Part shown: positions 12,131 to 25,662 of the stretch, piece after piece
How positions within the stretch are numbered: position 1 is the stretch's first letter
Layout of the letters: each line of letters opens with the position of its first letter
Assembly (NCBI GenBank): GCA_965644295.1
Contig: CBFFRP010000231.1
Location: 1 to 64,000, forward strand
Source of the DNA: Paraphysomonas bandaiensis
Taxonomy: Eukaryota > Chrysophyceae
DNA: 64,000 nucleotides
Reading direction: 5' to 3'
The notes under the pieces: generated by a model
The model's database searches: none
What the model was told of the DNA's origin: nothing
What the model saw: only the letters and a program-made list of their open reading frames with translations
Translations under genes and position numbers: made by a program

Positions 12131-13512
12131 ATACCACAGCTAACAACTTATGTACTATAATTGTATTGAGCGGTTATCTTTACAACATATTGCATCTTTG
12201 TAGATGTGTGTTATTTTAGCGTAACTAAATAGGAACTGTTTAGCTACTCTTACGGCTTCTTGACAATAATTTGGAAATGTTGTCAATCATATATAACATG
12301 AAAGCCCGTGTAAAATATCTCACATTAAATTTCACGATGCAATAGCGAGATCACAGCTGGCCAGCTACATTCTGCTTTACACTCTAGCGTTATATGTTAC
12401 ACTTTTTCCGTTGTGTAAAATGTCTTGGGGTTAAAAACATATCAGTTTCAACTTTCAACTTCTATGAGCTATCCATTAGGACGCCATATTAAGCTGATTG
12501 CCTTCTTTGTGTAGAATATGTTAGCCCATAGCACAGCAATTGGCAAATGACTTTCAACACACTGATGATGTGTAAAATGGCAGATACTTAAAGTAGGTGT
12601 ACCTTTAATATTGCACCACATACACATTCAGACCTCCACAATTTTAGTGTTAAACTGGAATGATAATATCCATTTTCTATCATGTAGAATTATATACTCA
12701 AAAAAGTCGAAGTTTTAAGAAAAGAAAACTTTGATGAAAAGAAAGATGGTGCAGCTACCCAATAACTCGAGATGCAAGATATCTACGATATGAAGCCATG
12801 GCAAATCTTCTCGATTCAACCATCTCAATTGATGATCTTCTCAGGTATAGAAAAAAAGGAATAAATAATAAGATACCATATAGAAAGTGAAGATGAGGCA
12901 GTCAGTGGTGCTCATTGCAGTGGATAATAGTCATGAAGATATGAGTATGACAGCACAGCAGATGCACAAGCACACCAGTACTACAATTGTGAACATCCCC
13001 AAGCCATAGATAGGAGAGTTTCATCATCTTCACGTCAACATTATGTCTATCATTGAACTGCATGATTAAGTCTAGCTCGGTGTATCGTTGTGTTCGATGT
13101 CTAGATGTCGTCCACGTTAAGATACAGCAGGCAGTGTTTGGATACAGCAGGGCACTAAAAAGTTATGATTTTTAGATATCGTGACTGTGAAAATGAGCTA
13201 TTTTCGAGCTTTTTGTTGTTCTGTTGGAAATATAAACTATACACCAAAACTATCGATTTTGTTTTTATAATCCCAAAAGTTGAAGGTTTTAGGAATTGGA
13301 TTTCAAATTTCATGTATTTTATATAATCAACAGTCATGTACAGCAGTTGGAGTTAGTAGGGAAGAATAGGCAAGTAGAGCCATATATATTCGTGGACTTG
13401 GAATTCCATATAATTGCAAATATCTTTCGCTACTGCGACTCTTTAAGGTACATGTGAAGTGTGGAATATTACCTCAATAATGCGATCCTATTAAGCCATT
13501 TTATTCGATTAA
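12131..13512. other. 1.4-kb intergenic stretch upstream of the lectin-repeat gene
   Basis: AT-rich with no convincing open frame. TACAGCAG occurs near 13122, 13142 and 13336, within 400 bases of the next gene's start, in the same relative position as the motif copies upstream of 5944 and 48160. Nothing else was recognised. Confidence 0.45.
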
Positions 13513-16500
13513 ATGGGTGTGTTTTTACTATTATTTCTTGTTTTTTCTATAATTGGCTATGTCGGGGCTACAATGGCTCCTACAATAGCATCTTGTTGTC
13601 CCCCTGGATTCGAAGCGTCTACATCGAATAGTTTTTGTTATAAGGTAGTTTATTCTCCCAAGAATCAGTCCGAGGCCAGCGCTCATTGCTCTAATTTGGG
13701 TGGTTATTTAGCCTCTGTTGGCAGTGCCGATGAAAATACAGAGTTGGCATCTGCTGTAAGCGTTGATTGGACTTGTGGGGGTGTGAATATGTTGATTGGT
13801 ATTGATGATCGTTCATCAGAAGGCACTTATGTATGGGATAGTGGTGAGCCCGTCACCTATACGAACTTTGCCGACACCAACACTGGTGAACTGGACTGTT
13901 CCGTCCTTAATCCTGCTGGAACTTGGAACCATATATCTTGTACGTCACACGATGCTTTTGTATGCGAAGCGGCTCAGACAGTATGTTCGACTCAGCATCC
14001 TACAGCTTCCCCTACTGACCCTGTGATTACACATGGGTGCCCTATTTTCAAACTTCACCTTGTTTCCGGATGCTATAGCATAGAAACGAGTCCCACGTCG
14101 TATGACGCTGCGAAGTTAGCATGCATTTCTGGTGGCGGATACATAGTATCTGTTGACAATACTGAAGAGAATGATGCTCTGATTGCTCATCTCGCCCAGC
14201 AAGAGAAAGATTGTCGTGGTAGCATTTACATTGGACTGACAGACCAAGCTGTGGAGGGTGACTGGAGACTACATGACGATACCAGCGCATCATTTTTTGA
14301 TTGGCAAGGAAACAGTCACTCATCGTCGACTCTGGATTGTGCTGTGATCACGCCTTCTACAGCATGGGATGATGTCGATTGCACATCCTCATATCCTTAT
14401 ATTTGTGAATTTGCCCCACTCTATCCTTCTCCAGCTCCAACCACCACTCCCAGTGGCGGACCAACAGCACAACCGAGTGGGGAGCCTACTTCTGCTCCAA
14501 CCGCCACGATGAGACCATCTGCATCACCTACTACTCGACCATCAGGAGAGCCTAGTAGTATTCCCAGTGGTGAACCGAGTCCTGTTCCCAGTGGACTACC
14601 TTCTTGTCACCCCAGCTCAACACCAAGTGTTTTACCGAGTTGTGCACCAACTGGTCAGCCGAGCTCTTGCCCAACTGCACAGCCCAGTGGTGAGCCGAGT
14701 TGCGTACCCAGTGGAGTGCCTTCCAGTGAGCCCAGCGTACCCAGTGCTTTACCTAGTTGTGTTCCATCTGGTCAGCCGAGTTCTTGTCCAACAGGACAAC
14801 CCAGTGGGAATCCAAGTGGTATTCCAAGCTGTGTTCCCAGTGGACAACCTAGTAATGAGCCGAGTAGTGAACCGAGTGGTGATCCCAGTGGAATTCCCAG
14901 CTGTACTCCTACCGGTGAACCGAGTGGTGTTCCTAGTGGTGATCCGAGTGGTGCTCCGAGTGGTGAGCCAAGTGGTATTCCTAGCTGCATTCCTTCCGGT
15001 GAACCCAGTGGTGTACCTAGTGGGCTACCTTCCAGTGACCCCAGTTCATCTCCTAGTGTTACACCAAGCTCTGTACCATCTGGTCAGCCGAGTTCTTGTC
15101 CCACAGGATTACCCAGTAGTGGTCCAAGTGGTATTCCCAGTTGTGTTCCGAGTGGTGTTCCGAGTGAAACTCCCAGCTGTATTCCTTCCGGTGAACCAAG
15201 TAGTGTTCCGAGTAGTGAGCCAAGTGGTATTCCCAGCTGTATTCCTTCCGGTGAACCCAGTGGTGTACCTAGTGGGCTACCTTCCAGTGACCCCAGTTCA
15301 TCTCCTAGTGTTACACCAAGCTCTGTACCATCTGGTCAGCCGAGTTCTTGTCCCACAGGATTACCCAGCAGTGGTCCAAGTGGTATTCCCAGTTGTGTTC
15401 CGAGTGGTGTTCCGAGTGGAACTCCCAGCTGTATCCCTTCTGGTGAGCCAAGTGCAGTACCGAGTGGTGGACCTAGTGTAGTACCGAGTAGTGAGCCAAG
15501 TGTAGTACCGAGTAGTGAGCCAAGTGGTATTCCCAGCTGTATTCCTTCCGGTGAACCCAGTGGTGTACCTAGTGGGCTACCTTCCAGTGACCCCAGTTCA
15601 TCTCCTAGTGTTACACCAAGCTCTGTACCATCTGGTCAGCCGAGTTCTTGTCCCACAGGATTACCCAGCAGTGGTCCAAGTGGTATTCCCAGTGGTGTTC
15701 CGAGTGGTGTTCCGAGTGAAACTCCCAGCTGTATCCCTTCTGGTGAACCGAGTGGTGTTCCTAGTGTAGTACCTAGTAGTGTTCCGAGTAGAGAGCCAAG
15801 TGGTATTCCCAGCTGTATTCCTTCCGGTGAACCCAGTGGTGTACCTAGTGGGCTACCTTCCAGTGACCCCAGTTCATCTCCTAGTGTTACACCAAGCTCT
15901 GTACCATCTGGTCAGCCGAGTTCTTGTCCCACAGGATTACCCAGTAGTGGTCCAAGTGGTATTCCCAGTTGTGTTCCGAGTGGTGTTCCGAGTGAAACTC
16001 CCAGCTGTATCCCTTCTGGTGAGCCAAGTGCAGTACCGAGTGGTGGACCTAGTGTAGTACCAAGTAGTGAGCCAAGTGGTATTCCCAGCTGTATTCCTTC
16101 CGGTGAACCCAGTGGTGTACCTAGTGGGCTACCTTCCAGTGACCCCAGTTCATCTCCTAGTGTTACACCAAGCTCTGTACCATCTGGTCAGCCGAGTTCT
16201 TGTCCCACAGGATTACCCAGCAGTGGTCCAAGTGGTATTCCCAGTGGTGTTCCGAGTGGAATTCCCAGCTGTACTCCTATCGGTGTTCCGAGTGGTGAGC
16301 CAAGTGCAGTACCGAGTGGTGGACCTAGTGTAGTACCAAGTAGTGAGCCAAGTGGTATTCCCAGCTGTATTCCTTCCGGTGAACCCAGTGGTGTACCTAG
16401 TGGGCTACCTTCCAGTGACCCCAGTTCATCTCCTAGTGTTACACCAAGCTCTGTACCATCTGGTCAGCCGAGTTCTTGTCCCACAGGATTACCCAGCAGT

Positions 16501-19500
16501 GGTCCAAGTGGTATTCCCAGTGGTGTTCCGAGTGGAATTCCCAGCTGTACTCCTATCGGTGTTCCGAGTGGTGAGCCAAGTGCAGTACCAAGTGGTGAGC
16601 CTAGTGCACCTAGTTGTGTACCATCTGGACAGCCGAGGTCTTTTCCTACAGCACTACCCAGTGGTAGTCCAAGTGGTATTCCCAGCTGCGTTCCCACCGG
16701 TGTGCCCTACGGATTTCCTTCGGGTGGGCCTAGCTCAGTCCCAAGTTCTGTACCAAGTTGTGTTCCTTATGGCCAACCGAGTTCTTGTCCTACAGTGTGT
16801 CCCACTGATAAGCCAAGTGGTGTACCATCAAGGCAGCCAAGTGTGCTACCCAGTCATGAACCGAGCACACTGGACATTCCTTCCTTGACACCAGCTTTAC
16901 TTCCAACTGTTGATCCTACGCCCCTTTCGTCGAGTCCGTCGACCACAACCCCGACTGACAGCCCAAGTCGCGTTCTATCGACAATACCAACTATTAATCC
17001 TAGCACAATGAACACGTCGGTGTCCGTACCGCCTACGAATTTCCCTACTGCATCAGCACCTTATGATATTGACTCGTTAGATTTGTACTCCACACGAACA
17101 GAAGTTGTAGTGCATGCCAATTTGTCGCACCCAGGAACACTCTCATGTGGGGCCTATGTTGATGGATCGAGAGTACCTCAATCACAGCGAGAGTTATTTT
17201 ATCGTAGCATTCAGATAGATAGAAATGACTCCACTTTGTATTTGAAGCTTACTGGACTGTACCCTTCGACCCGATATAACATTTACTGCATGATTCTTGA
17301 TAAGAACAAGGGTTACACGGAATCATTAGATAGGGTTATCTCCTCACGCCGACAAATTAAAACGCAATGTTGCATAGATATTGAAGTCGAACTATTGTCC
17401 ACTGTCATATATCACGATGTAGCAAGTATAAATGTTCTCAAAGTTTCAATGGCACCAACCCGTCAAAGTGAAATAGTACTGGTCTTACATTGTAATTTCT
17501 CCGCACACAACGATAGTTCTGTGGTGTCTGTGAATCCGTTTCGATCACCTGTACTCGAAGTCAATGCTACTAGTGTCTCCGGTACGATGTATTCTTCACT
17601 ACCGGCTTTCTTGCCTCACGGCACTTACGTATTGTCATTTTTTATTTCGGGTCCAAATGCAACTGATTACCGTGTTTCGTATGGGTCGTATAAGAACTTT
17701 ACTGTCCCGGAACACTATGAGTTGCCTGCACCCAGAATGTCACGTATAGAGTTTTCCCGTGATGGTACATATCTACTTCTTTCATTTGATTCTGCAACTG
17801 ATAAGGAGCTCTTCGGAAAATCCTTTGATTGTTCATTGCTTTTAGATTTCAATGGTAGTGATATTGCATTGTGCAAATGGGTGTCAGAGAAACAAATGAA
17901 AATAGTTCTTCAAGTAGGTTTGGATATAGGTGACATCGTATTCCTCAAAAGCGGTCTTCTCCAGGCAGCTTGCCCGGGTAAAGCACTATGTGAGACTTGG
18001 CCAACATCAAAGCGTCATAGCCTGCCTATTGCAGCGTCATTAGATACTGTTGTACCTTCGATTCATATATCATCACCTGGTACGATACGTGGTTGTGAAA
18101 GTTTCGTGTTGGATGTTTCTGCTTCAACTGGTCACGGTGGACGAAATTGGAGGACCGTTAACATAACACTAAGTAGTCCATCTGGCGCCGACGTTTTCAA
18201 TGTCTCGAAATTCTTTGAAGAAGAGTACGATGTAAATACTCTCACTGGCACACCACCTCACCTATTTGAAACGAATCACGTATATGAGATTTCAGTGGAA
18301 TTATGTAATTTTTTGCGGAAGTGCAGTAGTATTGCTGTACACACACTTGCAGTGACTGATACTACCAGACCAGTGACTCATATTTGGGGGCAAAGAAAAT
18401 ATTCTATACAAAGAAACAGTGCACTTGACTTATATGCAACGGTACATTTGAGTTCATGCAACCTAGTTGATTCATTGAATCATGTGGAGTTACGTTGGCA
18501 AGTATTTGACAGTCGAGAGCTTATCTCTAATTACATATCGTCAGTGTCTTTCCCGTCATCGAGGTTTCGACTGGACCCGTTTACTTTGCATGAGAGAGGT
18601 TTGTATACAATCATTTTAATGGCCACAGATCCCCAGAATGGTTTTTACGACTCTGATATTATTAGAGTTAGTGTTGAGAGAGGGGATATCGTTGCAGTCC
18701 TGGATGGGGGAAGTCACCAAAGCATATGTATAGGAACCTCTCTACTTCTCGATGCATCTAAAAGCTTCGATGAAAATGTTGCAGTTGTTACTGGATCTGC
18801 AGCGGGTTTGTCGTTTTCTTGGGTATGCAAGTTAATTGTTCCCTTGGATCCAGGCTCTTGTGGAGTCAGACTGGATGACACCAAGCAGCAAAGTGTGATA
18901 GCGCTTGCTGACAAGGCTATTTATATCAATTCCACTTCTGAGATTACTTTGACTGTTTATGACTCTGAAAGATTCGACGAAGCAGTAGTATACGTGGAAG
19001 TGCTACCTCCTCGATCCACAATTATATCAATATCTCGATCTCAAAGGAATGTAGTCAGTGAAGCAACAGTGAAGCTTTCTGCTTCTGTGAGAGTATTTGA
19101 AGCTCAAACAGCTGTTTGGACCGTGGATGATACAGATCTTTACATGCCATTTATTGCGTTGACCCCACACATAAAGAAAATACTTCCCGATACACACTAC
19201 TTTCCTTTGATTTTAAAAGCCAGCGAACTTCCAACGGAAATACCATTGACTTTTTCGTTAAGTTGTGGAGCTAGCCACGCTTCTGTATCAGTGGTTGTTG
19301 TAAACCCTCCAGTACCCGGTCGACTGAATGTTGTACCCGAGAGTGGTATAGCACTCTCCGAACGTTTTGACATGTTTGCATCACAGTGGACAGACATAGA
19401 ACTACCACTGACTTATATGTTTGGCTATATAGCACCTGTTGGATCGAAAATGGTGTTACAGGCTCGGTCAGAATGTACATATTCATCAAGTCTATTACCT

Positions 19501-22500
19501 CATGGCAGATTTGTAGAGAATAATGAAGTTATAACATTTGTGGAAGTGTTCAATTTTCTTGGAGCGAGAAATAGGTTGAGCGTTGTTGCTTCGGTTACAC
19601 CGTCAAATGGTACATACGAAGATTTGCTGTTGTTTTTTGAGGCCTATTCTATTAAGAGCTCTGCTGAGTTTAACACTGACATCGTAAAGCAAGCGGTGTC
19701 GATTGTATCGACTACACTGAACACACCAACGTGTTTAAGTAATTGCTCTGATTTAAACAGGTATGAGTGTTTAACATCTCAGAACTCTTGTGGAGATTGT
19801 ATGTATGGTTTCTATGGTGATGACATTTCCACAAACACTAGGTGTTACGATATTGATAATCATTCTGACCCCATTATAGTTGGGCCAAGTGATCCGTGTG
19901 TCGATTCTACTGACTGTGGTGTATTTCATGAATGCATTGATGGTGTATGCACTCGGTTGACCAAATCTTGTCCGAATAATTGTTCTGACCATGGATTGTG
20001 TGTACCGACAGTGTATCCGACAAGCACGTCTGAATTTCAATGCTTGGTCGGTGATTTACATTGCCAAACGATTTGTCAATGTTACGCTGGTTTTTCCGGC
20101 GAGGACTGCTCCATGCAATCATATGAAGCAGAAGTTGTACAAACCATGAGAAACCTTATGGCTAATGCCGTTGATGAATTGATACTTCGAGAGTATGTAA
20201 CTATTGACTCGGCACAAAGATTTGCTGATATGGTGTATGAGATCGGGCTAAACAAGTACCAATTGTCCGGAGTAGCATGTGATACGTTAATGAAAGTTGT
20301 ACATCACTTGGTGGATATATTTTCCGAAAGCCCTGATGTGGAGTTTACTGAGGTGTGGCGTTTGTATGAAGTCGTTAGCAATTGCTTTCATGTTTACACG
20401 AGCAACTCCATTTCGCAGAGTAGCGATAACTTGAAAAATTGCACATCGGCTCTGTCTGAATTAACGTTGCTCACATTGAACTTTCCTGTAGTTGACCAGG
20501 ATACTCGAGAAGTAATCGAAGATTCATTTCGAATTAGCATGATGGTGCTGCCAGGTACCACTTCGGGAAGTGTGGTTATACAGCCACCCCAAGCTATTGC
20601 GGAAAGTGTTCTTCGTATACCTGCGGCGACAGTTGATATGAATATTGTTTCTAATTTGCAATCTCCGATAAGGATTGCACTCACAGAGACTGTTGCTCGT
20701 TTGTATGAGAATCGATCTGAAATAGTTGCGAATCCATTGAAAATTGTTTTGTCGAATACATCTATTGTGTCTGACATCTATTTCTTTTTCAACACCTATG
20801 CCTCAACCAACTTTACAAATGTAACAAGTGATGTATTTTCCACAAGATGCACTCCACGTGACAACGGAGAAGTCTTTGAATACTTCTGTCCCAATGGGAA
20901 AATTGTAAGACATAAGTGTAGTGGAGGTTATGCTACCATGTCGTCCACATGCTCTGTAACAAATTTCAGTCCAGTGTGTGGCATCATGGTGAACGGGAAA
21001 ATAGAAACTGAAACTGTCTGCTCTGTGGCATCATACTCCAATGAGTACATGCTATGCCAATGTAGCTTCCAAGAAGAGTCGCATGGCAGGCGACTTGGCG
21101 TTTTCTCAGCTGAAAATGGAGCTGAAGTTTTTGCGATGTCAAAGTTTGTGGTTGAAGATTTTTATGACACCCTTCTCACTGTTGACGAACTTGGTGTCAA
21201 TGATTTGAAAGGATCTGTAGCTGTCATATTAATGTTTATTGTTTTGTGGATTTCTCTTCTTTTCCTGGTTTCAGTATCTACAGTTCTTGATGTGAGCTCT
21301 GAAAAGAAAAAGATAAACGGTCGTCGGATGAGTCTTGAGCGAAAGTCCAGTGTGACTATGTACAGTGACCCAAAAGTATTACGAGTGTATCTGTTGGATC
21401 ATTTCAAAGGAATATTTCCTATTATTTTCAGACCCGATAGTGATTCTTGGAGAAGCTTGTGTGACGAGATTCAAAAGCACCATCGTTACATTAAGGTATG
21501 CATTTACACAGCTGTGTGGCTTTCCGACTTACTTTTGCTAGATGTTTACGGCGAGAGGTCCTGACGCAGAGAGCATCAAATTTCGAACTGCTATGCAAAT
21601 GCTGACGGTCCAGAGCATGTACGTAGTAATACTTCATATAGTAAACTCTAATGTTTATATCTGCAAGGTTGATATTTTTTATGGCTGTATTCTACGATTT
21701 ACAGGTTTGTATCTATTATTGTATATGCTACTCAACCCTCATGCGTGTATAGTACCCTGGAGATGATGGAACTTGTTCTTTAAAAGTTACCGAAGAAAGT
21801 TGTTTACACGAAAAGTCTGTGTTTGATAGCGACTACAACAAATGTGAATGGATAAATGTGAGGTCTGATGAATATATGTGTCAGTACAGACAAGTCACTC
21901 TTACTACAACGGTACGTCGTACAGAATTCATCCTGTGGTTATTTATTAACTGTTTATCTAGACTGTCATATTGATTGGGATGATGATGACAGTGTTTATT
22001 GCTCCAATAAATTCTATACTGGGTAAGTGTGTATATCTGATTTAGTCACTTTTAGCGGATGTACGATTTTAGATTTCCTCTTTGACGAGATTATATGTGC
22101 CCCGACTGCCGATGATACAAACGCTCTCCGATCGCTGTCCGACAGTAATATGGCAAATAAAATTCGACGTGTCATAAGTAGGACTTTAACAAGTATGGCA
22201 TCCGTTCCTCGTAAACTTAGTTTTGGACTTGACGCTGTAAGGAAAAAGTTGGTCGTGGAGGAAACAAGGAAAGTATGTGGCAGTGTGTTACAATCTCATG
22301 CACTTGCTTCTTTAGCTGTTCGGAAGGCACGGTCTATATCAGACTCAAAATTACGTGTTTCTGATGTGGAAGCCACAGACGAGTTACCTCGACAAAATAA
22401 ATTTTCTATACTAGAAGTTGCAGATAATAGCGTCAAAAAATGTGACAGAAAGTACAATTTTTCTGAGTTCATGCAGCTTCTCTCCCAGCAGAACAATGTC

Positions 22501-24390
22501 CTAACAGGGGAAAGCAGGAAACGACTAAGGCAATCATGGATGTAAGAACGCTCAATATTTAGGATATAATATAAAGAGAATTGTTGCTTAGGCTTGATGA
22601 ATCTGGGAAAATGGAGTCGTTTCCAACATTTTCTATTTTCTTTGGTTCTTCAATTTCAATGCGACGATTCGTTAAACATGAAATTCAAGAGGTGGAGAGT
22701 ATTGCCAAGGCTAGAATTAAAAGGCTACGACATGCTCCAGATGTACATAGTAAGTCGCTGAAAATATATGACTTTTTTTCTTAAGATATGTACAGTTGGA
22801 TTGGAGTTGTGTCACATGTTCGTCATGGATCTTCTTGGCAGGTATTGCGCATTGTTCAATATATGCAAAGTTTGTAATATCGGGTGGTCCTATTTAGAAC
22901 TACACCGGAGGCAAAGATATTTGAATATAAGACTGATGAAGAGTAAGTGTATATGACTATACACTCTATTTAAGACGATTCTATATTCATGCGTACTGAG
23001 AAGTACTTTGATTAAATACATGATATTGTTTCACAGGTTTGGTCGTAGCATTGTGGTCACATCTCTTGCCAAGGGGATTGCATGGTTTCTTGTGTTTTTG
23101 ATAAATATATTTTTTGTGTTTTTTACTCTTCTGAGGTCTATCGAAAGGGATCTAGCTTGGCAAAAGGGCTTCATGATTGCTTGTCTCATACGTAAGCTAT
23201 GATGCATACTTCCTAACGTCATAACAAAGTTTTAGAGATGGTTGTTGAGGTTTTTGTGTTTGAATCAATGGAATGCTTGTGGATACATTACTCCGTTCCA
23301 TCGTTGGTAGGTGTTTTTGTGGAGTTGGCGCACTTACTGAGCGTATTGGTTGTAGGTTCGTGAGGACGTAGAGACCGCAGTACAAACGCTATATAGGGCA
23401 ATCAACTGTTCGTTATCTCAAGATATGTCAAGAAATTTAGTTCTGAATGCACCAGACTATTTCTTTGTCTCGAATAGAGTTGCACGTATGCATCCGACAT
23501 TGTTCGAAAGTTCAGTTATCTTATCATATCAGACATATCTTGGTGGCAACGTTGCCAAACACTTACAGTCTAAAGTGAGGAAGCGATCACGCAGCACGCT
23601 GCAGTCACTTATTGATTTTAGTTTTCGTTTGATTACTGGTTTAACAGTTGTCGGAATTATGAAAGCAATTGGGTGCCTTCCACTCCCGGTTCAACGATTA
23701 GCTGTCCACGCTATACAGCCTGCATTTTTGACTGCTTTACTTTATGCTATCAGCATGATCGTTAAATCTCCGTGGATATCTCGTGGAATTATAATATTTT
23801 TTCTATCTCAACTCGTGATATATATTGTGTACTCTCGACAAAAAAGCAGAGCTCGAGTGGCTAAAATATCAAAGATATTGTCGGCTGCTTCCGGAGATTA
23901 TAGTCATTCCATATGCGAAGACGATGAAAGTATCGATGACTTGTCAACCTTTGAGAATGATGCGTCAATGTCGTCTCCTGCAAACAGCGGGTCCCCTGCG
24001 ACACCAGTTGACCGCCGCCGAATGACACAGCCAGGGACAAGTGAGTGCGTTATTGATGTTGTCCCCACACCGGACGAATCTCCAACATTGCTGTCAGACA
24101 CAGAACTTTGCGATACTTGTGGAATAAATGATCGATGCCGTCGAAATATTCGTACGCAGGCTAGTCTCAAATCGCTTGAAAGCTTTTCCCAGGACGATAA
24201 AAATGAACACGATGATGTAGGGCTGGACCGAACGGAATATGTGAACAAAGTAAAGTCATCTCGTCGAAGCTGGAGTTTCGGTGGTCGCCGCAGCAGCGCG
24301 GACTATGAACTTCCAGTTCGTCAAGTTGTCTCCTCGAGGCATGTTGTGCCACCGAGGCATGCTTTCTTCAATGAGATGGAGTCACTTTGA
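13513..24390 (+). CDS. Giant surface protein: two C-type lectin domains, PSG repeats, REJ/polycystin-like region, EGF-like, multipass C-terminus
   Basis: Exons: 13513-21495, 21542-21618, 21668-21704, 21753-21911, 21962-22022, 22073-22541, 22592-22749, 22796-22841, 22898-22942, 23037-23191, 23236-23306, 23356-24390; 3,431 aa. Order of parts: signal peptide (~1-19); C-type lectin domain 1 (~28-151, with the Cys pattern and WNHISCTSHDAFVCE) and domain 2 (~170-300, ending SYPYICEF); a PSGxPS linker (~305-1130); a long extracellular region with PKD/REJ-like character (~1200-2060); an EGF-like cysteine cluster (CPNNCSDHGLC...CQCYAGFSGEDCS, ~2073-2200); a Cys-rich GPS-like stretch (~2443-2520); a first clear TM helix (~2568-2592); and further TM segments (TVILIGMMMTVFIAPINS; AWFLVFLINIFFVFFTLL) with a Ser-rich tail. 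This resembles polycystin-1/REJ-type proteins, though no PLAT domain was seen. Likely a cell-surface carbohydrate-binding receptor or adhesin. Confidence 0.8.
14430..16900 (+). repeat. PSGxPSxxPS coding repeat with six ~276-base higher-order copies
   Basis: A 4-residue (12-base) repeat, mostly PSGx or PSxx with x often E, V, I, C or Q, fills ~830 codons. On top lies a higher-order unit of near-identical sequence. Its marker GGGCTACCTTCC occurs at 15022, 15274, 15574, 15850, 16126 and 16402, spaced 252, 300, 276, 276 and 276, all multiples of 12. The near identity of the copies points to recent unequal crossing-over or gene conversion. Such extended linkers are typical of stramenopile surface proteins. 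Scattered PSC units could form disulfides. Confidence 0.97.
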
Positions 24391-24737
24391 TGGAGTATGA
24401 AGTAAATATTTTTGTTGCTTGTCAGAGCAGTTTAATGAACACTACAAAGTTTTCTATAAATTACTACGAAATAAATAAAAGTATGTAAACCGGTGTTGAT
24501 AATTAATATAAAGTGCATTTTACGCTGGCTATGTCTATGTTGTATTTTATCAAAGAAATATGCGATACGGCGTGTGTTCACCTCACTTTACGGCTGAACC
24601 AAAAGTATTAAAGCTTGGATAAAAATATATTAATTAAGGAGTAATATAGAAGTATACATGTACCTAGTACTTAAGTAGTACGTTTTTATATAATTTTTAT
24701 GTGCCGTTGCAATACTAGTTAGAGAGTTCAGACAGGT
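24391..24737. other. AT-rich 3' flank of the lectin-repeat gene
   Basis: No open frame or RNA gene was recognised between the stop at 24390 and the start of the fold-back repeat. Confidence 0.5.
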
Positions 24738-25662
24738 AGTGAATGTCAGGTTATAGCAATAGGAGTTTAAGAATCAGAACAAATGTAGCAAAACAATTTA
24801 ACTAACTAATGCTTAACTCTGATATCCCACTATATTTAATTAAACGAAAGTTGTTTGTGCGTCACCACAAGCACCAAGGTGCAACCACTTTCGCTCTCTG
24901 TCCTTAAGGTGGACTAGCCCGGATGCTTATCTTCAGTTGACAGCTCAATACCCATTCTCGGATGCCTGTTTATTCGCCAGGGCCCAAAGACATCTACACA
25001 AGTGACTCTAATTAGTGTACCTTGCACCACACAAGCATTTGGTTATGAGTGGGCAGAACAATATCTGCTGACTATTATATAAGCGGCTTGCGTTAGTTTG
25101 CCGGAGAAATATCTCCTGTAGTTATCCCACAGAACACCACCACGAGAAGGTGCAAGTACGACTTTGTTGAGAGTTGAATGTTTAATTTTTGTGTGTTCTG
25201 GAGGATAAGTACCGGAGATATTTCTCCGGCAAACTAACGCAAGCCGCTTATATAATAGTCAGCAGATATTGTTCTGCCCACTCATAGCCAAGTGCTTGTG
25301 TGGTACAAGGAACACAAATAAGTGTCACTTGTGTAGATGTCTTTGGGTCCTGGCGAATAAACAGGCATCCGAGAATAGGTCCACCTCAAGGGTAGCTGGG
25401 ATATTGTGTTGCCTACTGAAGTCAAGCATCCGGGCTGTTCACCTTAAAAACTCAAAAATCTTGAAGTCAGCAGATACCAGGTATATCAACATTCTACATG
25501 CGCACTGCGCTTGCTTTGAGTGATAGAGCAAAAGCGGTTGCACCTTGGTGCTTGCTGTGATATACAAGCAGCTTTTGTAGCGTTAAATAGTAGAATAACA
25601 GAGTTGTTTAGCGCTAGTTAGTTAGACTCTCAAACGCCTATTGCTAATAATAAGACATTCGC
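24738..25662. repeat. Long imperfect inverted repeat (fold-back element) with ~50-base loop
   Basis: The left arm (~24738-25140) and right arm (~25192-25662) are reverse complements with many substitutions and one insertion/deletion of ~75 bases. The best matched part is central: GTTTGCCGGAGAAATATCTCC on the left faces its complement on the right, preceded by a well-matched stretch through AAGCGGCTTGCG. Outer matches include CAAGCACCAAGGTGCAACC and TAACTAACTA. The element encodes nothing convincing. It is most likely a non-autonomous fold-back or MITE-like transposon; the loop is 25141-25191. Confidence 0.85.

Noticed and set aside
14567-16888. Overlapping plus-strand frames of valine/proline-rich repeats and minus-strand frames of PLGS repeats
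   Set aside because: They are shadows of the PSG repeat in other frames; the in-frame 7,983-base exon explains the sequence.
25269-25523. 84-codon frame in the right arm of the fold-back repeat
   Set aside because: It has no counterpart in the left arm, no recognisable features and a biased composition.
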